From Tethya wilhelma (lineage: Eukaryota; Porifera; Demospongiae; Tethyida; Tethyidae): a stretch of 64,000 nucleotides of DNA. Within the stretch, counting starts at the first letter, position 1, and each line of letters opens with the position of its first letter. The notes below the pieces were generated by a model. The model did no database searches. It was not told the DNA's origin and saw only the letters and a program-made list of their open reading frames with translations. Positions 22,490-41,342 of the stretch are shown here, in pieces. A program made the translations under genes and the position numbers. Location of the stretch: NCBI GenBank assembly GCA_964030475.1, contig CAXIPT010000005.1:536132-600131 (forward strand), read 5' to 3'.

Positions 22490-24121
22490 AGAGAAAGAAA
22501 GAAGTCAGCTGTAGTCTAGTAACTAGCTAACATCTTTAGTACGCTTATTTTAAAACTTGTCACTTCCTATTGTAGCGCTCTTTACCATAATGCATAATCA
22601 GCACATGTGCACAGCCATGTGTGCGAGCGCAAGCTTTGTCAGTGTGAATTTGGAAGAGGAGCTAAAACAACACCTGGGAGAGTACCTTGCTGGTGTTGGT
22701 GTATAAGTTGAGTCATATGGTAGTCTTATCATAGATTATAATATAGACTACGTACGTATAGGGTACAGGGTACGTATGTCTATTATTATTGAATACACAC
22801 CACAATATACAAGTAGTAAAAATTTCAAAAAAATAAGTAGTGTAGGAATGGGCAGTGCGGTAAAAAGCATTGGAACAAGGCATGTCTCAATTTCGGCACA
22901 TGACTACTTCATTTTTGTTCTTGATCCCTAGCTAATAAGGATCCTCAGTGTTATAAATGCAAAGATTTGTACTACTATAGTATACCATAGCTTAATTATA
23001 TTGTTGCATTGGTTATCAGTTGGCTAAGCAATGGAGTAAACCATAACAAGATAGGCAACTTAAACTGGATTGCCGGCCAAGAGTTGGGCATAAAAAATGA
23101 AGTAGTCATGTGCCGAAATTGAGACATGCCTTGTTCCAATGCTTTTTACCGCACTGCCCATTCCTACACTACTTATTTTTTTGAAATTTTTACTACTTGT
23201 TCATTCACTTTTTTCAACACTACAGTGTGGAGACTATCAGAGACTGGTTAGTCCCTACAAAAAAACTTAAGTAGCAGCTACAATGCATTTCATTATGCTG
23301 GTGTTCAAAGTTCAAAGTTTAATCGGATCAGCCCATGTGGACACGACAAGTACAAAACCTAAGTATGAAACATGCACCTGAATTTAGATAAAATTTCCAA
23401 ATTAAGATTACTGATCATGTTCAATAAATCTGAGCTGTCAGCTGGTGGAAGCTAGGTGATCATGTTCAGGTGATCATGTTCAATAAGGTAGGTGATCATG
23501 TTCAGGTGATCATGTTCAATAAATCTGAGCTGTGAGCTGGTGGAAGCTAATGCGCATGCGCATAATAATACTACGTGGATAATGACCTTTGAACTCTACA
23601 TACAAAGATGGCTGCATTGTAGTACATGAATTTATACACTAAGTTTCAAAGCTTTCTAGTTTTTGTTTAGGGCTATTTGAGATTGAAATGAGTATAAAGG
23701 AATGTACTACCCATGAAAAGAACTTACTTTGTGCTGTCAAAGTTGGCTCAACACATTCTGGTTCTCTGGAAATCGTTTTCAAGTAAGTCAGTTAGTAAGT
23801 ACGTACGTACGTAAGTACGTTAGCAGAACAAAAATGGCACTATGGTGGCTTCCCACTAGCGCTCACTACTAGTGTTGAGGAAAGTTTTTGTGAGTTTTAG
23901 GCCTTGCATGCAGTTGGTAATCTGTCAGTAAGAGCCTCTGAGCACCTTTGAAGGTTTGACTAGATTTTTATAGTGGCCAACATTTTGTATGGTGTCTATG
24001 GGACAGTCGGCCCATTCCTACTATACGTACTACCGTACGTATGATAGGTGCAAATGTGAAAAAATTAATTAGTAAGCAATTAAGGCAAAGGAGTTATTGT
24101 TAGTGTGTCATTTTTACTAAC
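22490..24121. mobile_element. Family A long inverted-repeat element, copy 1, plus flanks
   Basis: No gene recognised. From about 22805 to 24046 lies a family A element. Two inverted arms meet around 22835-23210: AGTGTAGGAATGGGCAGTGC on the left and its complement on the right, with GACTACTTCATTTT between. A unique-looking body follows with GGCTCAACACATTC and GTACGTAC repeats. The end CCCATTCCTACTATACGTAC with ACCGTACGTATGATA also ends the copy at 58806. A short tandem duplication of ATCATGTTCAATAA units sits at about 23411-23545. The insertion lies where the second half of the G7 FN3-b would be expected. Confidence 0.6.
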
Positions 24122-25076
24122 CGTGAATTCTATATCGACCACTAGTTGTGGTACTGAATGACTCTGGTTATTGTGTTCATAGTGCACGTTCGATGTTGGA
24201 GACTCAAATATTCCTGGAACTTCATTGTGTATGCATGTATATGCACATTGTGTTTATACTTCACATTTTTCCTACTCTGCAATGTACTCATTTTATTGTG
24301 TACATAGTACACGTGTGGTGCTGGAGACTCAAATATTCCTGGAACTTCATTGCGTATGCATTTTTGCACACTGTGTTTACACTTCACAAGTTTCAGTGTT
24401 GTAACCTACTCCGCAGTGTACTCATTTTATCGTCGTAATACTCTACACCAGTTTCAATTTTGTAGCTTTTCTGATACAAATAACGTCATTAAGTATTTAT
24501 TTTGATATTATTTCTTATGTTTATAGTAATTCTTTGCAGATATTAATGTTTACAGTCCCTTCATACAAATTAGTGTATACTTCTACAATATATACTGCTA
24601 TAGTACTTTATTGCTATAATTATCTACTCCAATTGCCTTACATCTCATCCCGAATTGCCTTACGTTAAGCAATTTAGGAATAGACAAAAAAAATTAATGT
24701 AACATTATAGTAGTACTAGTGCCTTACTGGTGGGGAACTGTCCACTCACTATTCCACCATTGCTTTCCCCGACAACATTGCTAGCTGTAACATTGAAAGA
24801 GAGATTGTGGCAGCTCTCTAGAGGTTTAGAGTCATTGGTAGTCAGGACATATTTGTACACTGGTGGAGAATTAGAAGATCCAGGAAGATTTGTACTGACG
24901 ATGATTTCTCCAGTGGATGAGTTTGTTACTCTTACAGTGTAACTCTCTATGTCAAATCCTTCCATGGCAAATGGTTTCTCCCAAGATAGACAAACAGCAG
25001 TTCCATTTAAGATTGCAAACATTGGATTTGGAGCCAGTGGTGGACCTGTGATAAAGGAAATTTGAATAACAAATCA

Positions 25077-25124
<48 letters not shown>

Positions 25125-25759
25125 CAGGCTAACCAGCAATAGTAAGGGTGGCATTGTCCGATAGAACAGAGCTCTGTGAGTTTGCAGGGTTGCATACCAC
25201 TCTAGTACCATTGTATTTGTCTGTTCTTACTTGGATACTCAACATAGAAGATTCTCCACTTGGAGATGAATCCTCATCTATTCCTACTAGTTGTCTTGGG
25301 CTGAGTGCATCACCATTGTAGTAGATGATCCAATTTATACTTGCAACAGTTCTACAATGAAACTGTACAGTTCCTTGCCCAAGAAGTGCTGTTACATTCT
25401 CTGGAGCTTCAATTATTTCTAAGAATAGTTAAAGTGGTATATACATTTTGTGGTGAATTTCTAATTATTACTGATAATGATATTCATGGTCTTGAAATGC
25501 ACTGCTAATGCTCCACAAGCACCTAATGATATTCATAGCCACAAAAATTGAATTACTATAAATACAATGTGCATAAATTCAAATAATATTTGAATCTCCG
25601 ACACCATACATGCACTAGCTTCACAGTAAAATTAGTACGAGATGCAATCAACAATATAGGAAGAACAGATAGAGGTACGAAATGCACCGCACAATTTTAT
25701 GGTTTTGTAGAGCCTACATCTTTGGACTGGATACATGTTCTGTCCAATTGAGTACACTC

Positions 25760-25800
<41 letters not shown>

Positions 25801-25981
25801 TAAAGTGGTATACCACAATTATGTCATGTCTAGCAGCTTATGCAAGATTGTGAGTTGTAAATTAAGGGTGGCTTTTGCCATAGTTCAACTCACGTGCTTG
25901 CTCTGCTTGTACTTGTGCAGTATTTAGTACCCAGTTGACAATGATGAGGACTATTAAGGTCTCCAGCAGTGTATGCCCCAT
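24122..25981 (-). pseudogene. G7: 5' fragment of an Ig/FN3 receptor (paralogue of G8)
   Basis: Exons: signal peptide 25894-25981 (MGHTLLETLIVLIIVN); Ig 25134-25418; FN3-a 24728-25045; first half of FN3-b 24122-24213. All phases fit and exon lengths are identical to G8 (285, 318 and 92 nt). The sequence is close to G8, with the same FN3 core CLSWEKPF. Nothing downstream (lower coordinates) matches the second FN3-b half, the TM or a tail. A family A transposon occupies that place. A partial duplication of the FN3-b exon edge occurs at about 24297-24385. As it stands the gene could make only a secreted truncated protein. Confidence 0.7.
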
Positions 25982-26275
25982 TGTCTCTATACATGCATGA
26001 ATACTATTACAAATTGCATGAATTCACTTGCTTTTTATAGGCTTAGCTCTGCCTACATTACATCATTGAATTTAGTGCACATGTACAAGGAACATAAATC
26101 ATGCACAAAATAATTATTGCAGTATAATATTATTATTAGCCTCAATCCCAGCTCCCTCTCTTACCTTTTTGCAAAAAGCACGTACAGTATTATCTATGGA
26201 ATGAAATTACATTTAATTCTATCATATAATTATACAAATTTATTATTAAAAAAAAATCACAGCATATCATGTCTT

Positions 26276-26510
26276 TAGTTTAGTGACATATCTAGTTTCT
26301 TGTTCCTTATACCCCTGGCCATTTAACCCCTCTCCTTCTCCACAGTCTCCAGGGTGTCGGTCGCTGCCATTCACATGCAGCTACTGACTGCATGTGTGGG
26401 GGGTGACTGAGTGCTGACTGCCTTGACAAGAGTAAACAGTTCCTATTGGATTCATAATAGCTATAGGTGTCTTCGACTGAGCTTGAGCCAAGCCTGAACA
26501 TGTTTTATCA
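26276..26510 (-). pseudogene. Decayed copy of a YxxM cytoplasmic-tail exon
   Basis: Matches the last exon of G9 (35569-35787), reading MFRLGSSSVEDTY. An extra base just after GACACCTAT shifts the frame, so the YTIMNP motif is lost, and no splice acceptor precedes the Met. A still shorter remnant of the same exon end is at about 26900-26960. G8 has its own intact last exon at 27416-27631, so this is a relic. Confidence 0.65.
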
Positions 26511-26603
26511 TACATACATATCAGTAGAAATGGGCCACTTGCCCCATTGACACAATACAAATGTTAATAATCATAAAAATCTAGTGCTATTTCAGTAATT
26601 GGG

Positions 26604-26700
26604 ATATTAGGATCAGGGTTAGGATCGAGATATTAGGATTAGAATCGGGGTATGTATTAGGGTTAGGATCGTGGTATTAGGATCAGAGTCTTAGGATTGG
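26604..26700. repeat. Degenerate TTAGGATC / TTAGGG-like tandem array
   Basis: Around ten units of the type ATTAGGATC, GTTAGGATC, ATTAGGATT and TTAGGGTTAGG in about 97 bases. It resembles telomeric TTAGGG units but is interspersed and irregular. It lies in the region between G7 and the tail of G8. Confidence 0.6.
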
Positions 26701-27415
26701 AATATAATGAAAACTAAACCTGGATTTAGTAGTCAATGTAGTTTAATGAACCCTGCCCACATTACCTCATTAGTAAAGATGCACATGCAAACTTCCGCTT
26801 CATTTTTCCATATAATTATAGACTATCAATGATTTTTCGTTGAATCAAACACTGACACTAAATAAATAAATTCAAAATAAATCACAACCAGTCAGTTCTT
26901 CATTGATTGTAGTGACATATCTTGTTCCTTAAATCCCTGAAGTTTTTTGCCAAGTGAGCTGACCTGCAAGACTATCAGTGTCGGAGATTATCAAAACTGA
27001 ATGTCCGTGCATGGTGCAATAATTAAAGCTGATTTTCGAGTAAATGATTTTATCGACCTCTTACCTATTTTACATTCAACGCAGCTAAAATCATCATTGC
27101 ATCACTTTCTACTATTTAAAAAAATAGCACACAAGATAACTACTATGAATATGAGTTTTTTGAATGTGTAAATACAGTTCAGCTATTGGGTATCTCATGT
27201 GAAGGTTGTAGCTGATTAATGATTCATTGTTTATGCAATGTAAGAACATTAATAAACTAACCACAGTTTCTACTATCAGTTTACAACACTTACTTACAGT
27301 CACTGAGGTCCACAAAACTCAACTAAATAATAATTTTATAACCATAATCAAGCCCAGTTACCACATATGTGAGTAACGTTAAGTTTATTAAGACATTGCT
27401 ACATATCTGTCTTCT

Positions 27416-32869
<5,454 letters not shown>

Positions 32870-33174
32870 TGTCTCTTTGCTTGCATGACTATTACAAAAC
32901 TGAATCATCTTTAAATGACTAGCACCGCCTACATTACATCATTTAATGTAAATACAGCTGTATAAGGAAGCTGAGCTGTTTTGTTTTACATTCAAGTGTT
33001 TGTTTTAACCACCTTCACTTCATTGCTTTGCCTGTTATTGATGCCTTGTGCAGCTTTTCTGTTTCACGTGTATTTATTACTCGTGCACATTTGTGCTTCG
33101 TATAATTGTAATAATTATTTTGTGCGTGATTTTAACAAAAGGCCCAAGTTTAAAGTTTCATTGTAGTAAAATAA

Positions 33175-33330
33175 ATCACAACAATATTGTACTGACATAT
33201 TTAATTTCTTGTTCCTTATATCCCTGGCCATTGAACCCCTCTCCTTTGTCCACAATTTCCAAGGTGTCGGTTACTACCATTCGATCACTCGGCATGCAGC
33301 TACTGACTGTGTGGGGGTGACTGAGTGCTT
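33175..33330 (-). pseudogene. Relic of a YxxM tail exon fused to receptor intron sequence
   Basis: Bases 33185-33325 resemble the 3' half of the G9 last exon (TTCTTGTTCCTTATATCCCTGGCCATT and CTCTCCTTTGTCCACAAT). Directly after it, 33330-33450 resembles the first-intron sequence of G7/G8 (about 25415-25500). The fusion joins the end of one receptor gene to the beginning of another and is non-coding now. Confidence 0.55.
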
Positions 33331-33450
33331 GAATAATTTCTAAAAATAGTTAAAATGTTTATCAAATTTAAAGTAGTACATTTTGTGGTGCATTTCTAAT
33401 TACTGATAATGATATTCATAGCCTAAAGAATACATGTACTGCTAATGTCT

Positions 33451-34293
33451 CAGCAAGCAATGAAGTTCCTAAATGCATTAACACAGAAACACGACAAATT
33501 CTGCCTAATCAGTCTGACAGCAGTGCCATTCATAGTCAGCTCAGCCCAGCTAGCTACTGTATTTCTTTACTGACTAGGCAGCTATATACACAACTATACA
33601 CAGATTGTCTAATAGTGGCTAGAATTTTAATATTATGGCTATCCAACCTTTAGAGAGAGAGAGAGAGAGAGAGAGAGAATTGCCAGAATCGACTTCGGCT
33701 ACAGTGGATCTAACAGACTACCAATTTCCCCAACACATAGTATCAACAGATAAACGGCCATGCAGACATTGTAGTCTGGGATGATTCGTCAAAGCAGATT
33801 TGGTTCATCGAACTAACAGTTTGCTTTGAAACAAGCTACCAAGCAGCAGTGAATTGTAAGGAAGAGAGATACCTAGACTTGGTAACATCAGCCACTACAG
33901 CAGGCTACAATGCTGAGACCATCACGATCGAAGTTGGATCCCGTGGACTAGCTCCCAAACCCAGACAGTTTCACCAAACTAGCATCATCATTAAACATTG
34001 AGAGCAAGCCTCTCTACAAGCTGCAGGTTCACCTTTCAAAAACAGCCATATCAGCCTCACACCAGATCTGGTGTAGCAGAAACAAATGCTCAGACTAACA
34101 ACCATCATCTGTAACTATTATATAAGTGTATACTTAATGTGTACTATAGCATTACTAATTTGTACCGTAGCGGCTGGAGCCAGGTACCTTACAGGTGCAA
34201 AGCTTTTGTATAGTGTTATGACCACATGGTCCTGGGGCCTCCACCCCTCATTGATTTGAGTGTACATGCATACAAATCCAATGAAGTTGTTTC

Positions 34294-34347
<54 letters not shown>

Positions 34348-34712
34348 TAATCCCGTGAAAATTATGAGATCTAAACATTTTGCTCTGGCTCACCCCATGA
34401 TATTACCACCTAACTAGTTATTAATTTTGCAATGCCAAAGTTCCAAGTCTTGCCTTGTTTCATTGCTTTTTAAGTTTTTATAATTATACAGCTGCACTAT
34501 CCATTCTGCCACTGCTTATTAATTTTTTACCTTATGTAATAGAATGGGTCGACTGTCTCATTGATACAATACAATGTTTATGCTTATAAAAAGAAAGCTA
34601 AGTTTTTAAATGCATTTAATAGCCTCCCACAGACAGTTTGCTTTTGTACTAACCAAGAAAACTGGCAGAAAGTTTCTAGAGCACTCTGGAGAGAGCGCTG
34701 GTGAGAAGCCTC
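33451..34712. other. Intergenic stretch with (GA)n runs and part of a family A element
   Basis: No gene found. It contains (GA)n runs at 33652-33678 and about 34299-34343. From about 34540 onward it enters a family A inverted-repeat element in reverse orientation (reverse complement of about 58570-58780). Confidence 0.55.
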
Positions 34713-35296
34713 AAGAGTGCAATTTTGTTTTCTCCTTCCTTACTTGAACGCGATTGAGTCAGATGAGTGCATCCTTTTGATGTTGGTAAAAGTCGTCAAT
34801 AGACAACGTGGTCTGCACGCCAATAATGCACATGCGCATCAATGTACTTCTGCTTTTTGTAGAGACTGACTAGTCTCTGCTGAGTGTGATTGTCTCCATT
34901 CCTACACTTCTCATTTTTATAAAATTTTTAATACTTGTTCATTCACTTTTTTGAACACCAAGGTGTTCAATTGCATGGGGCCAATGGGTAGTGCAGTAAA
35001 AAGCAAGGAAACAAGACAAGTCTCTGAATTTCAGCACATGACTACTTCATTTTTTTTCTGCCCAACTCTTAAACATTACTGTGCACCTACATTCTACATG
35101 CTTGTTATTTCATCCAAGTTAGTCAATTGATTGCTTGCATTGACTCATGAGCCAAACAACCGACATTTATAACTTGACTCATGAAAATGAAGTAGTCATG
35201 TGCCAAAATTCAGAGACTTGTCTCGTTTCCTTGCTTTTTACTGCACTGTCCATTCCTACACTTCTCATTTTTATAAAATTTTTACTACTTGTTATA
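34540..35296 (-). mobile_element. Family A inverted-repeat element, copy 2
   Basis: Reverse-oriented copy of the element at 57819-58806. Shared parts are GGGTCGACTGTCTCATTGA, TTTCTAGAGCACTCTGGAGA, GAACGCGATTGAGTCAG, and the paired inverted arms with AGTGCAGTAAAAAGCA and TTTTTACTGCACTG. A second, 5'-truncated copy at 36604-37190 arose from the tandem duplication described separately. Confidence 0.65.
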
Positions 35297-36603
35297 AACT
35301 GAACTCATACTTTATGAGCACTGCCCACATTATGTTGTTATACTCTAATTGTGCATGCACTGTCTAAACTCTTTACTGAAGAAATGTATTATTATATCTG
35401 ACTCTTGACTTACTTGTTTATTGTAGCTACATACTAACTATTACTGTTATTCATACTTGTATGTTTTGATAGTAAATTAGAATAGGGTACACACTGTGAT
35501 TAGCTTTTCATTAGACAAAAAAAAAAAAATCACAAACGAAATTTTAAAACTCAAAATAAAACCACAAGTCAGTTCTTCATTGTAGTGACATATCTAATTT
35601 CTTGTTCCTTATATCCCTGGCCATTGAACCCCTCTCCTTCTCCACAATCTCCCAACCTGTGGCTGCCATTCAGAGCTACACCCTGTGTGGGGGAGACAGA
35701 GTGCTGACTGTCTTGATACAAACGAACAGTGCCTGCTGGATTCATAATAGTGTAAGTGTCCTCGACTGAGCCAGGCTTGAACATCTTCTGTAAAAATTTA
35801 ATATAAAGAATTTAAGGAGTGAAAAAAACCAAAAAGAAAAAAACATGCATGGTCAATAATACCTACCTTGTTACATTCCTCGGATGGTGTAGAACCATTC
35901 TTTATTTTTCCATCACCACCCATGGCAGTACCATTGACATTGCTCAGGTCCATGTACTGCCCACCTGGGTCCATGTTCTCGGCTGACTTTGAGCGTGATC
36001 TCCTCTCTGGGCCTCTATGGAGTGATCTGAGCGTCTGGGTATCCACAATGACATCATAGATGGGAGATTCACTGGAGTAGATGGGATTGGCCTCCATCTT
36101 CTTGCAGGCATTAGCAAGAGACTCTTCTGTGGTCTGAATGACGTGATCTGCACATCATGTGTGTACAGAGATGAGTGTGACATGAAAATGTGTAGGAAAT
36201 GAATATTACTTTACAATCTCAATATTAAAATTTTTGTCCATGCAGGCTTTTTACTAATTGAAGACCACAAATGTACACGTGGTACTTAGTTTCTTATCAT
36301 CCCGGCAGTACTTGAACTAGTCTCACTCTGCTAGTCTGCATGCATCATTGATAAGGCACTTTACTTGTGAACACATGTACTTTTTACTTTATTGTATTGA
36401 AACCAGTAACAATATGTGCAATTATGCAATACATGGAGGTGTTTTAGAGATAACAAAACAATTGAGGTTACAAAAAAAAGTACCAAATAACAGCCACCCT
36501 ACCCACGACTATTGTCTCACAGACTATAGCTGGAGAGATAGGGTGTTAACTACTGTTAAGCCATTGTTAAATCGACAATTCTAACTAGGCAAGTTCTCTC
36601 TTA
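34713..36603. repeat. Tandem duplication unit 1 (1.89 kb) with G9 tail exons
   Basis: Repeats at 36604-38496 with an offset of 1891-1893 (a 2-base indel near 34765) and only occasional substitutions. The left edge lies inside a family A element. It contains one full set of the G9 cytoplasmic exons. Confidence 0.85.
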
Positions 36604-38487
36604 AAGAGTGCAATTTTGTTTTCTCCTTCCTTACTTGAACGCGATTGAGTCAGAGATGAGTACATCCTTTTGATGTTGGTAAAAGTCGTCAATAGACAAC
36701 GTGGTCTGCACGCCAATAATGCACATGCGCATCAATGTACTTCTGCTTTTTGTAGAGACTGACTAGTCTCTGCTGAGTGTGATTGTCTCCATTCCTACAC
36801 TTCTCATTTTTATAAAATTTTTAATACTTGTTCATTCACTTTTTTGAACACCAAGGTGTTCAATTGCATGGGGCCAATGGGTAGTGCAGTAAAAAGCAAG
36901 GAAACAAGACAAGTCTCTGAATTTCAGCACATGACTACTTCATTTTTTTTTGTGCCCAACTCTTAAACATTACTGTGCACCTACATTCTACATGCTTGTT
37001 ATTTCATCCAAGTTAGTCAATTGATTGCTTGCATTGACTCATGAGCCAAACAACCGACATTTATAACTTGACTCATGAAAATGAAGTAGTCATGTGCCAA
37101 AATTCAGAGACTTGTCTCGTTTCCTTGCTTTTTACTGCACTGTCCATTCCTACACTTCTCATTTTTATAAAATTTTTACTACTTGTTATAAACTGAACTC
37201 ATACTTTATGAGCACTGCCCACATTATGTTGTTATACTCTAATTGTGCATGCACTGTCTAAACTCTTTACTGAAGAAATGTATTATTATATCTGACTCTT
37301 GACTTACTTGTTTATTGTAGCTACATACTAATTATTACTGTTATTCATACTTGTATGTTTTGATAGTAAATTAGAATAGGGTACACACTGTGATTAGCTT
37401 TTCATTAGACAAAAAAAAAAAATCACACACGAAATTTTAAAACTCAAAATAAAACCACAAGTCAGTTCTTCATTGTAGTGACATATCTAATTTCTTGTTC
37501 CTTATATCCCTGGCCATTGAACCCCTCTCCTTCTCCACAATCTCCCAACCTGTGGCTGCCATTCAGAGCTACACCCTGTGTGGGGGAGACAGAGTGCTGA
37601 CTGTCTTGATACAAACGAACAGTGCCTGCTGGATTCATAATAGTGTAAGTGTCCTCGACTGAGCCAGGCTTGAACATCTTCTGTAAAAATTTAATATAAA
37701 GAATTTAAGGAGTGAAAAAAACCAAAAAGAAAAAAACATGCATGGTCAATAATACCTACCTTGTTACATTCCTCGGATGGTGTAGAACCATTCTTTATTT
37801 TTCCATCACCACCCATGGCAGTACCATTGACATTGCTCAGGTCCATGTACTGCCCACCTGGGTCCATGTTCTCGGCTGACTTTGATCGTGATCTCCTCTC
37901 TGGGCCTCTATGGAGTGATCTGAGCGTCTGGGTATCCACGATGACATCATAGATGGGAGATTCACTGGAGTAGATGGGATTGGCCTCCATCTTCTTGCAG
38001 GCATTAGCAAGAGACTCTTCAGTGGTCTGAATGACGTGATCTGCACATCGTGTGTGTACAGAGATGAGTGTGACATGATAATGTGTAGGAAATGAATATT
38101 ACTTTACAATGTCAATATTAAATTTTTGTTCATGCAGGCTTTTTACTGATTGAAGACCACACATGTACATGTGGTACATAGTTTCTTATCATCCCGGCAA
38201 TACTTGAACTAGTCTGCTATATATATAGTCTGCTAGTCTGCATGCATCATTGATAAGGTGCTTTACTTGTGAACACATGTACTTTTTACTTTATTGTATT
38301 GAAACCAATAACAATATGTGCAATTATGCAATACATGGAGGTGTTTTAGAGATAACAAAACAATTGAGGTTACAAAAAAAAGTACCAAATAACAGCCACC
38401 CTACCCACTACTATTGTCTCACAGCACTATAGCTGGAGAGATAGGGCGTTATTCCATTGTTAAATCAACAATTCTAACAAGGCAAGT

Positions 38488-38539
<52 letters not shown>

Positions 38540-39832
38540 TCAAGCACTCACACATTCACTCAAAATTTTTGTAGTAGTACAAAAAGGTTACCTCATAATA
38601 CTGTGATTCAATCCTTCACTCAGTGACACTCACCTTTTCTCCTTGTAGTTCTCTGCCTAACAACAATGATGCACAGTACTAGTGCTACTATTGATATAGC
38701 CAGAACTAGTACGAACACAACTCCGCCAGTCACTGCTCCAATTATTATCTGTTCAGGACCTAAGAGGAAAAAGTATGAGCACAGAGTTATAACAGTAACA
38801 TTATTTTGTTCTAAAACCATTAGGATCTAAATATTTATTTTAATGCATTGGCCTGTGAATATAACTCACCTAATTCAATTGTAGAGCCAAGAGTACTAGT
38901 GGTACTTGTTGAAGCTATAGAACATTGCATGACCAATATGATCAGTATTGTTTGACATGACAAATGAAATTAGCAAGGCATGCATTATATATTATTATAT
39001 GTACCTTTATCTGTTGTCTCAGAACTCGTGGTAGTTTGTGATCCATCCATTGTGCCTGTTTGCAATAAGAGAGAAGAGGGGAAATCTCATACACAATGCT
39101 AACTAAATGACAAAAAATTTACCCCGATTAAGACGTACAGTTAAGCTGATCAATGGACGACAACATTAACGTGGCAACAGTAAAAATTATCGTAGTATAA
39201 ACAATAAAGTTTGCAGTACACAGCATGGCTGATTGTAGTTTCATGATCAATTTTATTATCACTCACTGATTTCAAACGAAAAGTTCCTGCTCCCAACTAT
39301 AGTCTCAACAATGATGTTTGCAAGATATCTTGTATTTGCCTCTAAACCTTCTTCCATAGAAGCATTGACGTATCTTCCAGTGTTTTCTTTGATGTAAGGT
39401 TGCCGTCCTGTTGTAATGAACCTTTCATTTTCCTCTTCGTGTTGTTTGAAGAGGCTAATCGAGTAGTAAGCTCTTTGAAAGTTGCAAACAAACGGAAACT
39501 GGAGTAAAAGATTCAGTAAGGGTTTGAATGAAAACATGTATTTCTGTTTCTACATAATTGAAGAATCATAAACGAAAGCTTGCATAATATTATGTATGTA
39601 ACAATCTAAGCTTTTCTTGGAATTGGATCAACAGTTACTGTTACATTAGCCCTATAAGATTCTGTATACACATTAGATTGATCGATATTCACAGGTGCAT
39701 ACTGTATTTCAGTATCAACTGAAAATGATTATTTATGGGGATTTTTGCTTACTGTGAAGTTTATGAACACTTTGGGGTTCAATTGAATGTCAAATGTGAC
39801 TTCATGCCACACTTGGACGAATGGTCCTGGTG

Positions 39833-39871
<39 letters not shown>

Positions 39872-41342
39872 GGTGTGTGTGAATGTCTGAGGGTTAGTTT
39901 TGTCCACCATTAGTGTGTGTATACATGTTCAAGATGCATGTGTGAGTGATGTAAGCATCACATGCCTCACACTGCCAAAAGCACATCATACCTCCCTGAT
40001 CAAGATAAGACAATTATAGTAACCAAAATTTTCCCACCTTCCCTGTGGCAGTCTGTTTGTGGCTAATTTGAAAGACATAGGGAACCAGTTCTAGTGAAAG
40101 TGATGAGATCAAGACATAACATTGTAGACCACATCTAGTACCTATGGGAAATCCTCCTCTGATGTATCCTGCAAGACTTTCGCCAATGACACTGCTTGCT
40201 GTTACATTGAACTCCAGCTCATGGCACTCTTGAGCAATGGAACCATTGCTTGTCAGTGTGTACATATACCCAGTTGTGTTTGAATAATTCAAAGTCGACC
40301 ACGAGTTATCTGCCATAATCTCCCTAGCATTCTCTGCATCAACACTGGCAATTGTCTGTACAGTGACTTCCCCGGTAGTAGGATTGTGGACAGTCACGGT
40401 GTAATTTTGAATGTCGTATTTTGGCCATGTAAACGGTTTGTCCCAGTGGACAAGTAGAGTTGTCAGATTGACAATAGCAAAGTTTGGGTCAGGGGATAAT
40501 GGTGGCCCTGCAGAAGTGGTACCAAGAGAGTAACATGTGGGGATTATTCCTCACTGTATCATAATCATTGCTTTTTTAGCTAATAAATCATGGATTACTG
40601 TTATTGAGAGGCATGCGGTATATTATAATAATTTATTTAAGGTATGTAGCTATTTCCCGTAATATGGAATACAGAACAAGTACAATGTTCCAAATTTCAC
40701 ATTTGGATTTTCAAAAGTTTGCATTGTTATTGGTATGTATTATTGTTGTTTTTTTTTTGTGGCAAGTTTGTTTTGTAGTTGAACATCACACTGGCCATGC
40801 ATGTCTATTGATGTGTGTAAGCAAGACACTTCATGCTACTGAAAATTCTTCATAAAAGATCAAAGGAGTTTGCTAAAATTTATTGCCACTCACCTGCAAT
40901 GATAAGCAAAGCAGATGCACTCTCTGGAATGAAAGGGAGGTTACAAGTCACATTAGTGTTGTTATTCTGTGGAGTAGTCACGTCAACACTCAACGTCATG
41001 TTTGTAAAGGACCTGTCATGGATTGGAGTGTTTGTAATCCCCAGTGTTTCAAGCTCTTCAGCAAAATTACTATGGGGATGAAGTGTTGTTCCATTCACAT
41101 TCCAGAATCCAGTCCCTTCAAAATTGCACGAAAAGTAAGCAGGAATTATTTGGCCGAGTGCAACAATCTGGTCGTTTGGAGGGTCAACGATTCCTTTAGG
41201 AGAGAGAGCAACAAAATACGCTAATGAATACTGTATAATATTATAGAACACCTGAGCCAAGCATGAATTTAATTTATTCACCTTCTGCAGTAACATGGTG
41301 CAGTACCATACATAAAACCAGATAGATCAGAAGCACTTGCAT
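35569..41342 (-). CDS. G9: Ig/FN3 receptor with two copies of its tail exons
   Basis: Exons: signal peptide 41282-41342; Ig 40894-41193; FN3-a 40142-40507; FN3-b about 39619-39718 and 39267-39498; stalks 39005-39055 and 38870-38914; TM 38634-38759 (VVFVLVLAISIVALVLCIIVV); tail 37760-38040 and last exon 37462-37680. A second tail set is at 35867-36147 and 35569-35787. The first FN3-b exon lacks a clear canonical donor, so its 3' end is uncertain. Other phases fit. The tail reads NPIYSSESPIYDVI, QYMDLSN, then SVEDTYTIMNPAG and a C-terminal YVTTMKN. Either tail set can follow the TM exon in phase, so alternative 3' ends giving almost the same protein are possible. Confidence 0.78.
36604..38496. 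repeat. Tandem duplication unit 2 (1.89 kb) with G9 tail exons
   Basis: Second unit of the duplication, nearer to the G9 TM exon. It ends at a (CA)n run (38497-38538). The tail exons in the two units are 37760-38040 and 37462-37680 here, and 35867-36147 and 35569-35787 in unit 1. Confidence 0.85.

Noticed and set aside
26307..26501. Minus-strand frame first taken as the last exon of G8
   Set aside because: It is frameshifted and has no acceptor. An intact last exon with YTVM was found at 27416-27631.
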